From NCBI GenBank assembly GCA_964036275.1, contig OZ038436.1, positions 523,001-587,000 of the forward strand: 64,000 nucleotides of DNA, written 5' to 3'. The DNA is from Litoditis marina (taxonomy: Eukaryota > Nematoda > Chromadorea > Rhabditida > Rhabditidae). A program made the position numbers and the translations under genes. Each line of letters begins with the position of its first letter. Position 1 is the stretch's first letter. Below are positions 1 to 11,232 of this stretch, one piece after another. Under the pieces are notes generated by a model. That model searched no databases. It was not told where the DNA came from and worked only from the letters and a program-made list of their open reading frames with translations.

Positions 1-554
1 AAAGTGTCATATGAAATAGAGTATTGAGTTGCATTGGCATTACTCTGATTTTGGCCTGTTAACCCGTTTCATTAACTAATTCCTAGTGGAAAACCTAGTT
101 TCCAAACTCCTAATTATAATCTCTCTTTCAAAATTCAGCTGATGTAAAACAACTCATACTTGTATTCTTGCATTATTGCATACTAACAGTGATAATCAGT
201 GTTTTATGGATGAAGTTTTTCTGGGGTATGCCCAAAACATGCACTCTTTTCTCCACATTTGTATGCCTACGTGTATGTTGTGGTTCTCGCCCACCTATTC
301 ACCCGTCTAAACCAAACTCGTATAATGAGTTTTTTGCTATTGAAATATTTATGTTTGTATATTATGTACCTCATAACTTTTTATTCGTGTGATTTGCAAT
401 ATTATCATAAGTTATGCATTCGTTGTATTTGTTGAATTGTAATATAGGTTTTCATATTGATATATAATAAAATTTTGTGAAAATGTCATAAACTTATCTC
501 AAACAAAATGTCTTAGTGAGTTGAAATATGATTATGTGGAATTTGGACTAAAAA
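1..554. other. AT-rich intergenic DNA
   Basis: No exon with flanking splice signals, RNA gene or repeat could be supported here. The only open frames are short and lack context. Confidence 0.5.
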
Positions 555-744
555 AGCTATCAAGGGTTCCCAGAACTAATTTGGACCCGTCAGGCATGCC
601 ATGGGCAATAGGCAGGCATGCCTGAGCGATTCGGGCAATTTTTGTCTGGGCATTGACTAGGCATTGCCCGCCATGGTCGGGCAGGCATGCCGTGGGCAAA
701 ATTCAGGCATGCCATGGGCGGAACCCTTTCCCTGCAGCTATCAA
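555..744. mobile_element. hAT-like MITE with GGCATGCC palindromes
   Basis: The 9-bp direct repeat AGCTATCAA lies at 555-563 and 736-744. Just inside are inverted ends AAGGGTTCC (562-570) and GGAACCCTT (720-728); the right end carries extra bases (GCAGGGAAAGGG read inward). An 8-9 bp target duplication with AGGG/CAGGG ends fits a non-autonomous hAT element (inference). The interior holds four copies of the palindrome GGCATGCC (593-600, 615-622, 684-691, 706-713) and several CCATGG or GGGCA variants, so it can fold heavily. It has no coding capacity. The sequence to its right is a Rep-A fragment, so it appears to have inserted into that repeat. Confidence 0.6.
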
Positions 745-1424
745 TGGAAAATAGTGTGCACAACGAGAGACGCAGGGTGAATTTAATCACCCTTAGAAGT
801 TGGTGATAGACACGAATGCTTTATTGTCAGCCTATGCGATCTACAATTATCGCCACAAGCAGGATAATAATTCAAAACCGTTCTGTGAACTTGAAAAGAG
901 GATAAAAGGATCATCCACTGAGTAGTTAAGCCATGCATTTTTCATATGGCATCTATATACCTTTTTTCTGTTTCATCCAGCAGCACTGGAAAGTTTCACC
1001 CATCCTTTATAACATGCGTTGTGTTTGTAGTTTGATTCCATGTTCAACTCTCTGTAGTTAGTTTCTGATATCGAGGTCGAACCAAACACAACTCACACAT
1101 TTGTTGGTTCCCCCACTTTTCACTAATTAAAGGGTTGATTTGAGTGAACAAACTTTCTCGGAGACTGAAATATGATTTTCCCCTAAAATATGCACGAAAG
1201 TAGCAAACTGAAACAAATCCCATTTTATCAAAAATGAGAATCAATCTTACAGAACCATGAAATTGGAGATGGATTCGAAAATCGCAGTGTGAGAAAATCA
1301 TTCCCCGGGAGAAAAAAGATCATCACTGTTTTCGATATGGGTGTTGCTACTGTGCTACTGAGAAAAAGACTGTCAAACGCAAACCTGCATCTCCTCAAAC
1401 ACACGCTATTTCGCTTCACTCACG
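745..1424. repeat. Rep-A fragments (left copy)
   Basis: Contains pieces also found near 4.67-4.98, 7.77-8.27 and 54.7-54.8 kb. One begins tcacccttagaa.ttggtgat, another is caaacctgc.tctcctcaaac. It carries one copy of the bipartite motif (984-1014). I see no coding exon. Confidence 0.6.
984..1014 (+). promoter_or_regulatory. Bipartite GTTTC/TATA motif (Rep-A type)
   Basis: GCACTGGAAAGTTTCAC followed by TTTATAAC. Same layout as the sites at 4914, 6848, 7907, 51313 and 51886. Confidence 0.4.
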
Positions 1425-1621
1425 TATAGGATTTGTCAAACCGTTGTGGACACCGTATCATCGATTTTGTAAGGGGCGGGGTTTGGCGAGGTGCCAGCCA
1501 GTCTGCGTATCATTGATCTACACACTCTCTTCTCTGCTGGCAAGTAATCAACGACCGCTCGCCCCGCATCGCTCAATCAATCGAACCCTCTGCTGTCTTC
1601 ATGGGGAAAATGGCGACTATA
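1425..1621. mobile_element. TATAG-ended MITE inserted in Rep-A
   Basis: About 197 bp that interrupt a Rep-A segment. The paralogue at 8.20 kb reads straight through (ctcacatactatggg), whereas here TATAGGATTTGTC...GCGACTATA is inserted. The duplicated target is TA or TATA. A second copy lies in inverse orientation at 52.88-53.07 kb with the same ends. No protein is encoded. Confidence 0.65.
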
Positions 1622-2480
1622 CTATGGAATACGATCAATGGGAAATAGTGTGCAGAGTGTGTCAAAAATGAGTGACCAGCGGATAAAAACTACATAGATT
1701 ATATTCTTCCAACACAGACAGCAAACAACTTAATCGATTATCGTTTACACGTTCTATGTACAGTTGTACCGATTCCTAACATACTGAAAATTTTGCTTCA
1801 GGCGATTTGAACTTTGTGATTTACTGCAAGTATACCTTCGTTTCACTGTGTTTGGAACTAGTTTTGTTATGGTACAAACATATTATGTGGAAGCATTCTT
1901 GCGTTAATCACTTCATGAATTTGTTTTACCATTAACACCCATACCAATACCCTACTTTTACACAACATAAATTGTTTGAAAATCACTTTGAACGAAAAAA
2001 AAAACGTGACAGCAAACATGTTTTACTGCACTTTTTTTCGTTCTCTCTTGAAAGAATTTTGACCTGGAAATGCATTCGATTACTCCAAATATCGTTTTCT
2101 ATTTATTACTTCGTGAAATAATTGAGAGTTGTAGTTAATCACTCGAATGTTTCGCGAGGTATACGTAAATCAGTTTCGCACTGAAGTGATAGAAAATCGA
2201 CTTTTCCGGAAGAACTATATACTACAACTGCTGAAACTTAATATTCAGAACTACGCAAGCTATTCTAGTTTAAACAAGTTTTTGCTGCGTTTGGTCTGAA
2301 GTTCTTATGTTTTAAGGGATGATTCAAAATGCACTAGGATAGAAGATGTACAAACTATTCTTGTCGAACATTGAACTGATTTGCCATATTCGCTTCGTAG
2401 TTTTTTTCTCTAGTTCGCTTTACATAGGACTTATAAAAGACGTTATTTAATTTTTTCCAAAAGTTTGGCCAAAACACTAA
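1622..2480. repeat. Rep-A body, copy 1
   Basis: Collinear with 8.23-9.18 kb and 54.8-56.0 kb. Shared landmarks are caatgggaaatagtgtgcag, a cttcgtgattcac-type stretch, the motif at 2140, and gaagttcttatgttttcagg. No conserved ORF runs across the three copies, so it is non-coding or long dead. Confidence 0.7.
2140..2166 (+). promoter_or_regulatory. Bipartite GTTTC/TATA motif
   Basis: CACTCGAATGTTTCGCGAGG followed directly by TATACG. Its paralogues at 5539, 8874 and 55704 keep the core. Confidence 0.4.
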
Positions 2481-2920
2481 TGCCTTCACAGAAAGTACTC
2501 TTTTTGAGCGAAATAACAAGTGTTTTCGAAGAAATTGTATTTAATCACGAGAATAAAGAAAGTGTGGACCGAACAAGTGGACATTTGACTTATGGTTTTT
2601 CTATATCTGCCTTGCTGGAAGCAATATTCGTACAACAGCAACTGTTGAAAATATCGGGAAGAGCGTTGACAGTAATGAAACTCTGTTCAACTAAATGATT
2701 AGTTTAATCATGGCCTGACAAAATCTTGTAATATACAAAACAAGAAATCTATTTGTTTCAGATTAGTGGAAAACAGAAATATCAAATTGTTTACTACAAT
2801 TGCATTGGGCACAACCTAATAAAAAACGAAGGTCTGTTGAGTGTTTCACACATTCTTCATAAGCCTTGTTATTCCAATACCAGTGGTACAGTCCTTAGAA
2901 ATTCATAATACATATATTAT
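2481..2920. other. Intergenic DNA with Rep-B-like remnant
   Basis: A 77-codon open frame at 2465-2698 has no splice context. The stretch 2760-2885 is a diverged relative of Rep-B (gattagtgga..., then the motif, then cttgttattcc...cagtgg). Confidence 0.45.
2836..2864 (+). promoter_or_regulatory. Bipartite GTTTC/TATA motif (Rep-B type)
   Basis: TTGAGTGTTTCACACATTC then TTCATAAGCC. The same layout recurs at 6392, 7484, 52775 and 53953. Confidence 0.4.
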
Positions 2921-3447
2921 TCATGAAACAGTGGGGGCCCAACGACTGTGAGATTTGTCTTCTGCTGTGCGCCCCTTAGACAGCTACTCTCAAATGGAGC
3001 AGCTACTGCTACAAAAACCGGAAAATACTTATATACTCAAGTATAACTGTTCATTACAAACATACAAAAGTCGTAAAATATTTTTTCAAACCTGTAAACT
3101 ATAATATACAAATCACAGCTGCGAACGAGAGAACAACTGTTGAATAATATGCCAAGTGTTATAGCACCTAGAGTTGAAGTAAAGACGAAAACTGCAAATC
3201 ATTGTGTACAAAACCAGAATCTTTATAGTTGACTACGTTGAGTTAACATCTGTGATTTGTATATTATAGTTTACAGGTTTGAAAAAATATTTTACGACTT
3301 TTGTATGTTTGTAATGAACAGTTACACTTGAGTATATAAGTATTTTCCGGCTTTTGTAGCAGTAGCTGCTCCATTTGAGAGTAGCTGTCTAAGGGGCGCA
3401 CAGCAGAAGACAAATCTCACAGTCGTTGGGCCCCCACTTTTTCATGA
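2921..3447. repeat. Long inverted repeat (hairpin) of foldback copy A
   Basis: Arms of about 197 bp at 2921-3117 and 3251-3447, nearly perfect complements, separated by a loop of about 133 bp. The ends read TCATGAAACAGTGGGGGCCC and its complement. Transcription through it would give a double-stranded RNA hairpin. Confidence 0.85.
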
Positions 3448-3559
3448 ATTTTTCTCTTTTTGTACACATGCCGTAGGTATGTAGAGAGGTGGTTCGATCT
3501 GTACGGTGAAGATAAAATTGTTTTCCTGATGAACCACTTGTCAAGTACTATCATCATTC

Positions 3560-4010
3560 GAAAAAAAAATATGACGTCAACATTGCAGTTCTGAAAATTT
3601 ACTTTATCTGTCGTTCAGAATCCCAGAATACGTCATGTTTGAATGAAGTTTTATCGTGAAATGACCATTTTTAAGAAACTCTCAGCATTCGAAAACATAT
3701 GTCACGTCTTTTTTTGACGTCATCGGGCCTTCTGAATTCCAGAATAAGTCATAGTGAGATGAAGTTTCATCGTTAATCTACCATTTTTAAGATATTTGCA
3801 TCATTTGATGAAATATTCGACGTCAACTTTGCACTTTCCAAAATTGACGTCATCCGGCTTTCAGAATCCCAGAATACGTCATGTTCAGATGAAGTTTCAC
3901 CGTTAATACCCCACTTGCCAACTATTATCATCATTTGAGAACATATTTGACGTCAACTTTACACTTTTTAATTTGGACGTCGTCCGGGCTCCAGAATCCG
4001 TGATGACGTC
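3560..4010. repeat. Diverged tandem subrepeats with TGACGTCA-like sites
   Basis: Four units of roughly 125 bp. Each carries gacgtcaac.ttgca, a second gacgtcat, cagaatccc.gaatacgtcat, and gatgaagttt.atcgttaat. The same units occur at 42.7-43.05 kb. Confidence 0.65.
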
Positions 4011-4913
4011 CAGTGCACGAAATGAAGAGACGCAGAGACATTTTCAAAGACCTATAACTTAGCGAATAATAATTTTTTTCCGAAAAAAGATTGCGTCTCC
4101 AAAGTTTGAGTGGGGTATCTATCGTGCCCCAATTTTTCAGTCAAATCGGTTCACACATAAAAATATCCCAGGAGTGCGCACCAACACACACACACAGACA
4201 GATAGATACACGACGGAAGTTGGCGGTCTGCATGAAGCGCATAACGTCATAACTCGGCTCAAACTCAATCAATTTCGTTCAAATTTCGAATATAGCTTGT
4301 AAATGTGCCATAGAAAATTAGCAAATCATAAAAAGTATCGATTTGCACAGTTGGGCCTTTTTGAGAGTGAACTACAAAAATGAAAGCGCGCATTAGCCGG
4401 ACGAAAGACAAATCTCGCACAGCGCTTCGCGCTGCGCACGATTAAAGAAGATTTTTGAGATTGTTCATGAAAAAATAGTCTCGTTCAATACTTTTCGAAT
4501 TAGGTTCATCAGGTGAAATTCGAAAAAAATATGCTGAGCAGTTCAATCAGGCAAGCCCTTTTTTTTGATAAGGCACTCAATATTAACAACTATATTTTAC
4601 GATAACTGATTCGGCTATGTACGTTATGTTATCAAGATATTTATAGAATATCACATAATTCAAATCATCACCCTTAGAACTTGGTGATAAACACGAATGA
4701 GCTTTATTGTCAGTCTATGCGATCTGCAATTATCGCCACAAGCGGGATAATAATTAAAAACCGTTCTGTGAACTTGAAAAGAGGAGAAAAGGATCATCCA
4801 CTGAGTAGTTAAGCCATGCATTTTTCATATGGGCCCTATATATCATTTGTTCTTTCCTGTTTCATTGAGCAGCACAATCGTAATGTTCAACTGTATTCGT
4901 ACATCGTCTAACG

Positions 4914-4946
4914 GCACTGGAATGTTGCACATATTATTGATAAGCC
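4914..4946 (+). promoter_or_regulatory. Bipartite GTTGC/TATA motif (Rep-A type)
   Basis: GCACTGGAATGTTGCAC then ATTATTGATAAG. Confidence 0.35.
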
Positions 4947-5538
4947 CCATTGTTTTCGTTCATTCTGGGTTGTGTTGTGCACTAGAATAATTCACAGCAG
5001 TTAGATGATTCGGATTCGGAACCTCGGAACACTAAATTTCGATTTTAGCGTTGTGATCACCATAGTCATACTTCCATTTCACTACGTTCTGAACTATTTT
5101 CGTTTACCCACATGTTACTATTTTACCCACATGTATCGCTGATCTACGAAGTGGAAGCCACGTGTTATACCGCGAATAAAATTTCCATTACATTCTCTTC
5201 TACATTTCGAACACAGGGCGTTAAAGCAGTGCAATTATGTGGACCAATCCCGTGTCAACGGTCCTTTAAACTTCAAATGAAAAATGTATTGCAGTATGAA
5301 GGACTGAATCGTTGCGATTGATCCACAAATTCGTCCTTTTTTAAAGGCTTCTTTCGATAATTGGAGAATTGGTGAACTTCGTGAAACAGACTATAACTCG
5401 AATAAAATATGTCAATTGAAACCTGGAGAAAAGACAGCAAATTGCACACTATTATTGCACTTGTATTCTTGCTTCACTATTACAGCCTGAAAATGCATTC
5501 GATTGCTTCTGAAATGATTGAGAGGTTTGTAGTCAACC

Positions 5539-5565
5539 GTTTGAGTGTTTCACGAGGTATACTTA
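5539..5565 (+). promoter_or_regulatory. Bipartite GTTTC/TATA motif
   Basis: GTTTGAGTGTTTCACGAGG then TATACTTA. Diverged paralogue of the site at 2140. Confidence 0.35.
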
Positions 5566-5798
5566 CATCAGTTTCGCATTGAAATGATAGTATTGTGGTG
5601 TTAGCCTCTGCTACAAACTATATACTGAACCTGCTGAAACTTCAGGTAGTCGTCACGATCTAGATATTGAACATTTTGAAATTTTATTGAAATATTTTAT
5701 TTTATGTGTTTTTGATGCGATTAGAGGGGGATCCCGGATCGAAATGGTCAGGGAGTCCCGGTTTTTTTGGAGTGAGTCCAGCGTGTTGTGAGTGTATT

Positions 5799-6105
5799 AG
5801 GGTTGTTAATCAAGTTCAAAATTTCGAGTTTTCGAGTTTTCGAGTTTTTTTGGAAATTTTCGAGTTTTGAAAAACCCGAAAAGTTCAATTTTCGAGTTCG
5901 AAATTTCGATTTTCGAGTTTTCGCGTTCAAAATTTCGAATTTTTGAGTTTTCGAGTTTTCGAGTTATCGAGTTTCGAAGTTTTGGAAAATTTCGAGATTT
6001 CGAGTTTTGGAAAATTTCGAGTTTTCGAGTTTTGAGAAATTTCGAGTTTAAATTTTCGAGTTTTTTCGAGTCGAGTCGAGTTTCGAGTTTGATTTTTACA
6101 ACCCT
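5799..6105. mobile_element. TTCGAG-rich foldback MITE
   Basis: About 307 bp built almost wholly of (T)TTCGAG and its variants. The ends AGGGTTGTTAA and TTTTTACAACCCT are inverted. Relatives lie at 36202-36565 (TTCGAT-rich) and as an end fragment at about 49990-50025. The long open frames on both strands are products of the simple repeat, not genes. Confidence 0.65.
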
Positions 6106-6391
6106 AGAGTGTATGATTGCAGAAGCTAGGTTAACATATTCGCGTTTGGTGTTGGTCGGAACAATAAATTTTGGAAATAAATTAATTGAACTTAGAAGGC
6201 CAAGACGGAAAATGGAATCAATTGGCACAAAACAAACTCGGGAAAGCGGTATGTAATAGTTAATGAAAATTGTCCATGAATGTTATTGTTCTGGTCTTTC
6301 CCACGAATACCTGGCAACGTGCCAATGAATATTCCGTATTAAATTCACGAATGCAGTGATATTCGTACAAATCTGTTTAATTTTAGTTTTT

Positions 6392-6420
6392 TTGGAGTGT
6401 TTTACACATTCTTCATAAGC
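6392..6420 (+). promoter_or_regulatory. Bipartite GTTTT/TATA-like motif
   Basis: TTGGAGTGTTTTACACATTC then TTCATAAGCC. Paralogue at 53953. Confidence 0.3.
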
Positions 6421-6847
6421 CTCGTTAATCCTAGTTCAGTGGTATCATGTATTTTTCATCATGGATCATTAAATAATTTCAGTTCAAGGATGTGTAAATT
6501 GACTCGATCCTACAGAACCACGAAGTTGGGGAGATGAATTCGAAAATCGCAATTCGAGAAAACATTCATCCGGGAGAAAAAAAACATTCCGCCGGGACAA
6601 TAACCTCATCACTGTTTCCGATGTGGGTATTGCCGCTGAGAATAATGAGAAAAGGAGAGAAAGCGAGGTTAATAGAGACATTTAACTGTGTTCGTGAGTA
6701 AACATTAGAAAAGAAAAAAAAGTAATTAAATATAACTTGAGATGAAAGATTGGAGCAAGACAAATCATAAATTTTGTGACTGGAAAGAACCATAATCGTA
6801 GTGTTCAACTATAACGCTGTTCAACTATATTCGCACATCGTTAGACA

Positions 6848-6876
6848 ACACTGGAATGTTTCACTCATTCTTTATC
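6848..6876 (+). promoter_or_regulatory. Bipartite GTTTC/TATA motif (Rep-A type)
   Basis: ACACTGGAATGTTTCACTC then CTTTATCA. Confidence 0.35.
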
Positions 6877-7100
6877 ATCTCCGTTGATTCCGAGAAATGT
6901 TGTTTTTTCGCTACTACTCCGATGTAAATGTGTGCCGAAGAAAGTGGCTATGAACCACAGTTTCACAGATCGTTTTTCTCGTTTATTATCCGATATGGGT
7001 GTTGCCGCTGAGAAACCATAGACTGTGAAACGCACTACTGCGTCTCCTCAAACTAACGCAATTCCGCCCCACTCATATGCTATGGAATAAATAAAGTTTC

Positions 7101-7560
7101 CTTGCTCTCAAATCATTTTGTTTCGTCCCTAATGGTTACTTTAAAACACAGTTTATACTCTCTATCATTTTCGCCTCACTGACCAACAATTCAAAATCCA
7201 ACGTTTTACGAAATGAAACAACAACACCTTTTAAAGGGAACGCGCGGTTTCCACATGGTTAGCGAAACGGTTACACACCGGGAATCCGGTTTTTAGAACG
7301 GTTTGTTCAACGAAAACTTGCTTATTAGTTTAGTTTAAAGAAAAATGATTTGTTTGCTGGAAATACAGAAAGAAAAAAATAAAAACTGTTCCAGATAAGT
7401 GGATTTGGCATTAATCCTCGAAATACCAGGGGTAATACAGACATTGAAGACTTTAATTGCATTGTGCACCATCACAAAACGCTCTCGAATGTTTCACAAA
7501 CCCTATATAGGCCTTGTTATTCTCAGTTCAGTGGTAGTTCTTAAATTTGCTCATGAAAAA
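7101..7560. repeat. Rep-B, copy 1
   Basis: About 460 bp, highly similar to 52.21-52.84 kb. Landmarks are tccaacgttttacgaaatga and gataagtggatttggcatta. The right-hand copy contains an extra palindromic insertion absent here, so this copy shows the empty site. Confidence 0.75.
7484..7511 (+). promoter_or_regulatory. Bipartite GTTTC/TATA motif (Rep-B type)
   Basis: CTCGAATGTTTCACAAACCC then TATATAGG; eight bases separate GTTTC from TATATA. Confidence 0.45.
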
Positions 7561-8162
7561 CAGATTCGAGTTTAGCTCGAAACTTTTCGACTCAGGTTCA
7601 TAAGACTCGAAAAAATAAGACTTTAAACTCGAAAAATGATGCCGAGCAGTTCAATCAGGCAAGCCTTGTATTTTTTTGATAAGGCACTCAATATTGGCAA
7701 CAATATTTAACGGTAACTGATTCGGCTATGTGTATTACGTTATGAAGATAATTACAGAATAATACACAATTCAAATCATCACTCTTAGAAATTAGTGATA
7801 AACATGAATGAGCTTTATTGTCAGCCTATGCGATGGTAGTTGAGATTGCCATAAGTCTTCTAATATGGCACCTAAAAATCACATGTTCTTTCCTGTTTCA
7901 TCGAGCGCACTGGAATGTCGCACCCATTCTTTATAACATGCTTTGATCCGCGATGAATGTTCAACTCACTTTTCAGCTTTTCACGGTTCCGTGTTCCCAT
8001 TTCATGCATAATACGAATAATACGAGAAAAGCACAGTTTCTTGTTTATGTCACAATTCATTTTTCATGCTTTCACATAGGTCAGGAACGAATAACTGAAA
8101 CAGGCAGTTTACTTGAAATCTCTGACTGAGAGACTCAGACAGCGCGAGCAACAATAGAAAAA
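7561..8162. repeat. Rep-A fragment and unassigned DNA
   Basis: 7770-7940 is a diverged match to 789-1015 and 4671-4950. Nothing else is supported. Confidence 0.45.
7907..7938 (+). promoter_or_regulatory. Bipartite GTCGC/TATA motif (Rep-A type)
   Basis: GCACTGGAATGTCGCACCC then TTTATAACATG; one core base is changed from GTTGC. Confidence 0.3.
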
Positions 8163-9180
8163 AAAAACGCAAACCTGCGTCTCGTCAAACACACGCTATT
8201 TCGCTCCACTCACATACTATGGGATAAGATCAATAGGAAATAGTGTGCAGAACTAGAGACGCAGGGTAGGGTGAAGCTGCCGCGATAATCCCGCATACCT
8301 AGATACGTATTCTGAGATCTCATATTTAGTTGTAAAATGTCATTCTTCAAAAAATTAGTGACCAGCGGATGAAAACTACACAGAACATAGATAAAAACTG
8401 AAACTATATTTTTCGAACACAGACAGAAAACGAATGACATTCGATTATCGTTTACACGTTGTTCTGAACACAGTTGTACCGGTTCCAAACATGCTTCAGG
8501 AGATTTGAACTTCGTGATTCACAACAAATATGCCTTCGTTTCACAACGTTCGGAACTATTTTCGCTATGGTACAAACATATAATTTTGAAGCATTCATGC
8601 GTGAATCACTTCATGAATTTGTTTTACCATTAACACCCATACCAATTCCCTACTTTTACACAACATAAATTGTTTGAAAATCACTTTGAAAGAAAAAAAT
8701 AAATACGTGACAGCAAATATGTACGCTTTTACTGCTTTTTTTCGTTCTCATTTGATGGAATTTTGACTTGGAAATGCATTGGACTGAGCAGTTTACAGTA
8801 TAATACTCCAAATATTTACATCTCGCGCTTTTTATAATTGTTTCTTCCCTGGATTGAGAGGTTGTGAGAAAATCATTCGAATGTTTCGCGAGGTTAACTT
8901 AAATCAGTTTAGCACTGAAGTGATAGTACGTCGACGATATCGCTTGGTAACAACTATATACTACAACTGCTGAAACTTAATATTGAGAACTACGCAACCT
9001 AAGTCAAATTTTGCTTGTTCAAACAAATTTTCACTTTATTTGGTCTGAAGTTCTTATGTTTTCAGGGATGACTCAAAGTGCACTAGGATAAAAGATGTAC
9101 AAACTCTTCTTGTAGAGAACATTCAACTGATTTGCATATTGTTTATTAGTTGTGTAGGTCGCTCTCCATAGGACACATAT
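8163..9180. repeat. Rep-A body, copy 2
   Basis: Collinear with 1.63-2.48 kb and 54.72-56.01 kb. It retains the uninterrupted sequence at the place where the left copy carries the TATAG MITE. Confidence 0.7.
8874..8902 (+). promoter_or_regulatory. Bipartite GTTTC/AT-rich motif
   Basis: CATTCGAATGTTTCGCGAGG then TTAACTTAAA. Identical core at 55704. Confidence 0.35.
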
Positions 9181-9593
9181 AATACGCGGCATTCCAATAC
9201 TCTCTAAAAGAGAATATACACACTTGTACATACAATTTTGACCTTCCAAAGTTTTCCAAAGTTTTTGGGAAAAAGGTTTGGCATTCTAAAGAGGGAGACG
9301 TTTTTTTCACTTTATCATCAATTGAAAAAGTGTTTCAGACATTTCAATTGGAAATGAACTTGAAAGAACAATAGGAAACAACCCAATACTACTTTTCCTT
9401 TCCCACAACTTTAATTTCTCGTGTTTTACTTATTCTACATTCATGTTTTTCTTCAGTTTTCCTTGTGCGTATTGAGTAAATAAATAGAATTCATGCATCC
9501 TGCTGCATTACATGTGAAGAGGAAGACTCTGTTATTGATTCGGCTAAATGTCGCTTATTTATTATCCATGGAGATATGTCAGCACGTTGTACT

Positions 9594-9623
9594 TCACTCG
9601 AATGTTTTGCGCGTCTATTAAAG
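9594..9623 (+). promoter_or_regulatory. Bipartite GTTTT/TATTAAA motif
   Basis: CACTCGAATGTTTTGCGCGTC then TATTAAAG. The copy at 56675 reads GTTTC. Confidence 0.35.
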
Positions 9624-9930
9624 CCGGTCTTCAAATCTTCAAAAGTAATAATGTTAGGAAATATTGCTTTTTCGACCGAAAGTACGACATCACATTTACC
9701 CCCTTATATTTTCAGCTCTAATCTGTACTTTTTTCGTTTTTTTGTCTATAGGTGGTTTTCAATTGTCCTAATATGAGAAACATCTTCAAGTACTGTTAGT
9801 AAACTAGAGTCGTACAGAATAATTTTATGTTTTTGACTAATATTAAGAAGACAGCAAATGCTGAAATGCATAATATCTCACGTTTTCTCACGTCACACAT
9901 GACCACGCGTTCGTCTAGCAGCTATATTCT

Positions 9931-10137
9931 ATATGTAACCGGGTTTTTTGTAACCGGTTTTTGGTAACCTATTTTTCAGGTTACCTCATTAGGTAACCGG
10001 TTGCAGAAACCTAAAATGAAAAACCGGCTACCTTTTTTCGAACACAACATAGTTTCTACCGGTTACCTCACCTGTGAAGTAACCTAAAGAAAATATTACT
10101 AAAAACCGGCTAGGTTACCAAAAAAACCCGGTTACAC
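9931..10137. mobile_element. GGTTACC foldback MITE
   Basis: Inverted ends ATGTAACCGGGTTTT and AAAACCCGGTTACA enclose repeated GGTTACC/GGTAACC words. It is one of two such units in this block; the other is at 10990-11232. Both are duplicated at 57.04 and 58.28 kb. Confidence 0.6.
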
Positions 10138-10989
10138 AAAGAATTGGCCAAATATTAACTCCTTACAAACTTCCCAGGCACAAATGTCGTTTCAATCGTA
10201 TTGACACTGCAAAATTGAATCTTATACAATGAGAGCGTAACACAGGAAACCACTCTTTTTGCGTTTTCTATATACTCGAATCTCGTTGCCACATCTAATA
10301 GAAAGTGACGTGTTAAATCTCGAATAAACTTTTATTCCAGTATTTTCTTTCCAATTCTACTTGTCTTATGCTGACAGTTATTAGAAACAATGATAATTTC
10401 CATAATAGTAATTGTTATTTGCCAACATAACATCTCGCGGAACGCTGTAAAACGCGGGTGTTTCGCAACCTAAGCTGTTTAATCGGCTTGTCTCGTTTTT
10501 GCTGGGAACAGCTGTGTTGCCCGGAGGCACGAACAAACATTCTCCATTTGCCCTCAGGCGCTTTATATCAAACCACTCGATGACGGCTTTCCAACCAATT
10601 TTTCCTTTTTACTCAACCATTTCGCAAAGTTTCTGGGTAACCTAACAGTTAAGGTACCTAATCACATGAGCTGGTTACTAGGAAGTTCGAGGTAACTGTT
10701 AATATTTCTGTTACTCGAAGATGGCTAATTCTATGCATGTTTCAGGTGAACCAACCGTTTTTTTTGTAACTTTCTTCTTTGGTTACCTGTGTAGGCGACC
10801 CTTTATTGACCTAAAAAGGACCGACAATCGCTTCATATTAAACCACTTGATGAAGGTCTTCTAACCGTATTTTTATTGTATTTTTATTCATCACCCAACG
10901 TTTTTGATAAGTTCTTCCAACATCAAACCGCTTGAAGATGGCCAATTCGGTTAAACCTGACCTTTTTGCTACCCTTTTTGGCCAATTCT

Positions 10990-11232
10990 AAATGTAACCG
11001 TTTTTTTTTTGGTAACCTAGCTGGTTTTATGGTAACCCGTTTTTCAGGCTACCTCACAGTTAACCGGTAGGTTACCTGATGAAACTGAATTTCGGTTACC
11101 GTACAAACTAACGATAAAAACCGAAATTTACGTTAGAGGAACAGGTAATCGGTTTTTGATTTTAGGTTACCAACCGGTTACTTACTCAGGTTACCTGAAA
11201 AATAGGTTACCAAGAAACCCGGTTACATATAG
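10990..11232. mobile_element. GGTTACC foldback MITE, second unit
   Basis: Starts ATGTAACCG and ends CCCGGTTACAT, with internal GGTTACC words in inverted order. The DNA between the two units (10138-10989) and at 11740-11900 holds scattered degenerate GGTAACC words, so a larger composite or older nested insertion is possible. Confidence 0.55.

Larger units (their letters stand above)
2921..4445 (+). mobile_element. Foldback transposon, copy A
   Basis: About 1.5-kb element made of a long hairpin (2921-3447), a block of diverged subrepeats (about 3560-4010) and a tail ending in a cagcgcttcgcgctgcgca palindrome (about 4415-4440). A second copy lies inverted at 41.97-43.69 kb with the same module order, which defines the unit. 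No transposase frame is visible, so it is presumably mobilised in trans (inference). A short CA run near 4180 matches the position of the huge TG tract in the other copy. Confidence 0.7.
4446..5798. repeat. Rep-A fragments and unassigned DNA
   Basis: 4671-4980 is a good match to 789-1015. 5500-5640 resembles 2110-2240 and 8860-9000. No supported exon. Confidence 0.5.
6106..7100. repeat. Rep-C copy and Rep-A-like remnants
   Basis: 6215-6340 matches 53519-53645 (caattggcacaaaacaaa, gaaaattgtccatgaatg). 6385-6435 matches 53950-54003. 7000-7085 matches the Rep-A start (caaac...tctcctcaaac). No exon is supported. Confidence 0.55.

Noticed and set aside
5748..6256. Overlapping open frames on both strands
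   Set aside because: Result of the TTCGAG repeat, which lacks stops in several frames.
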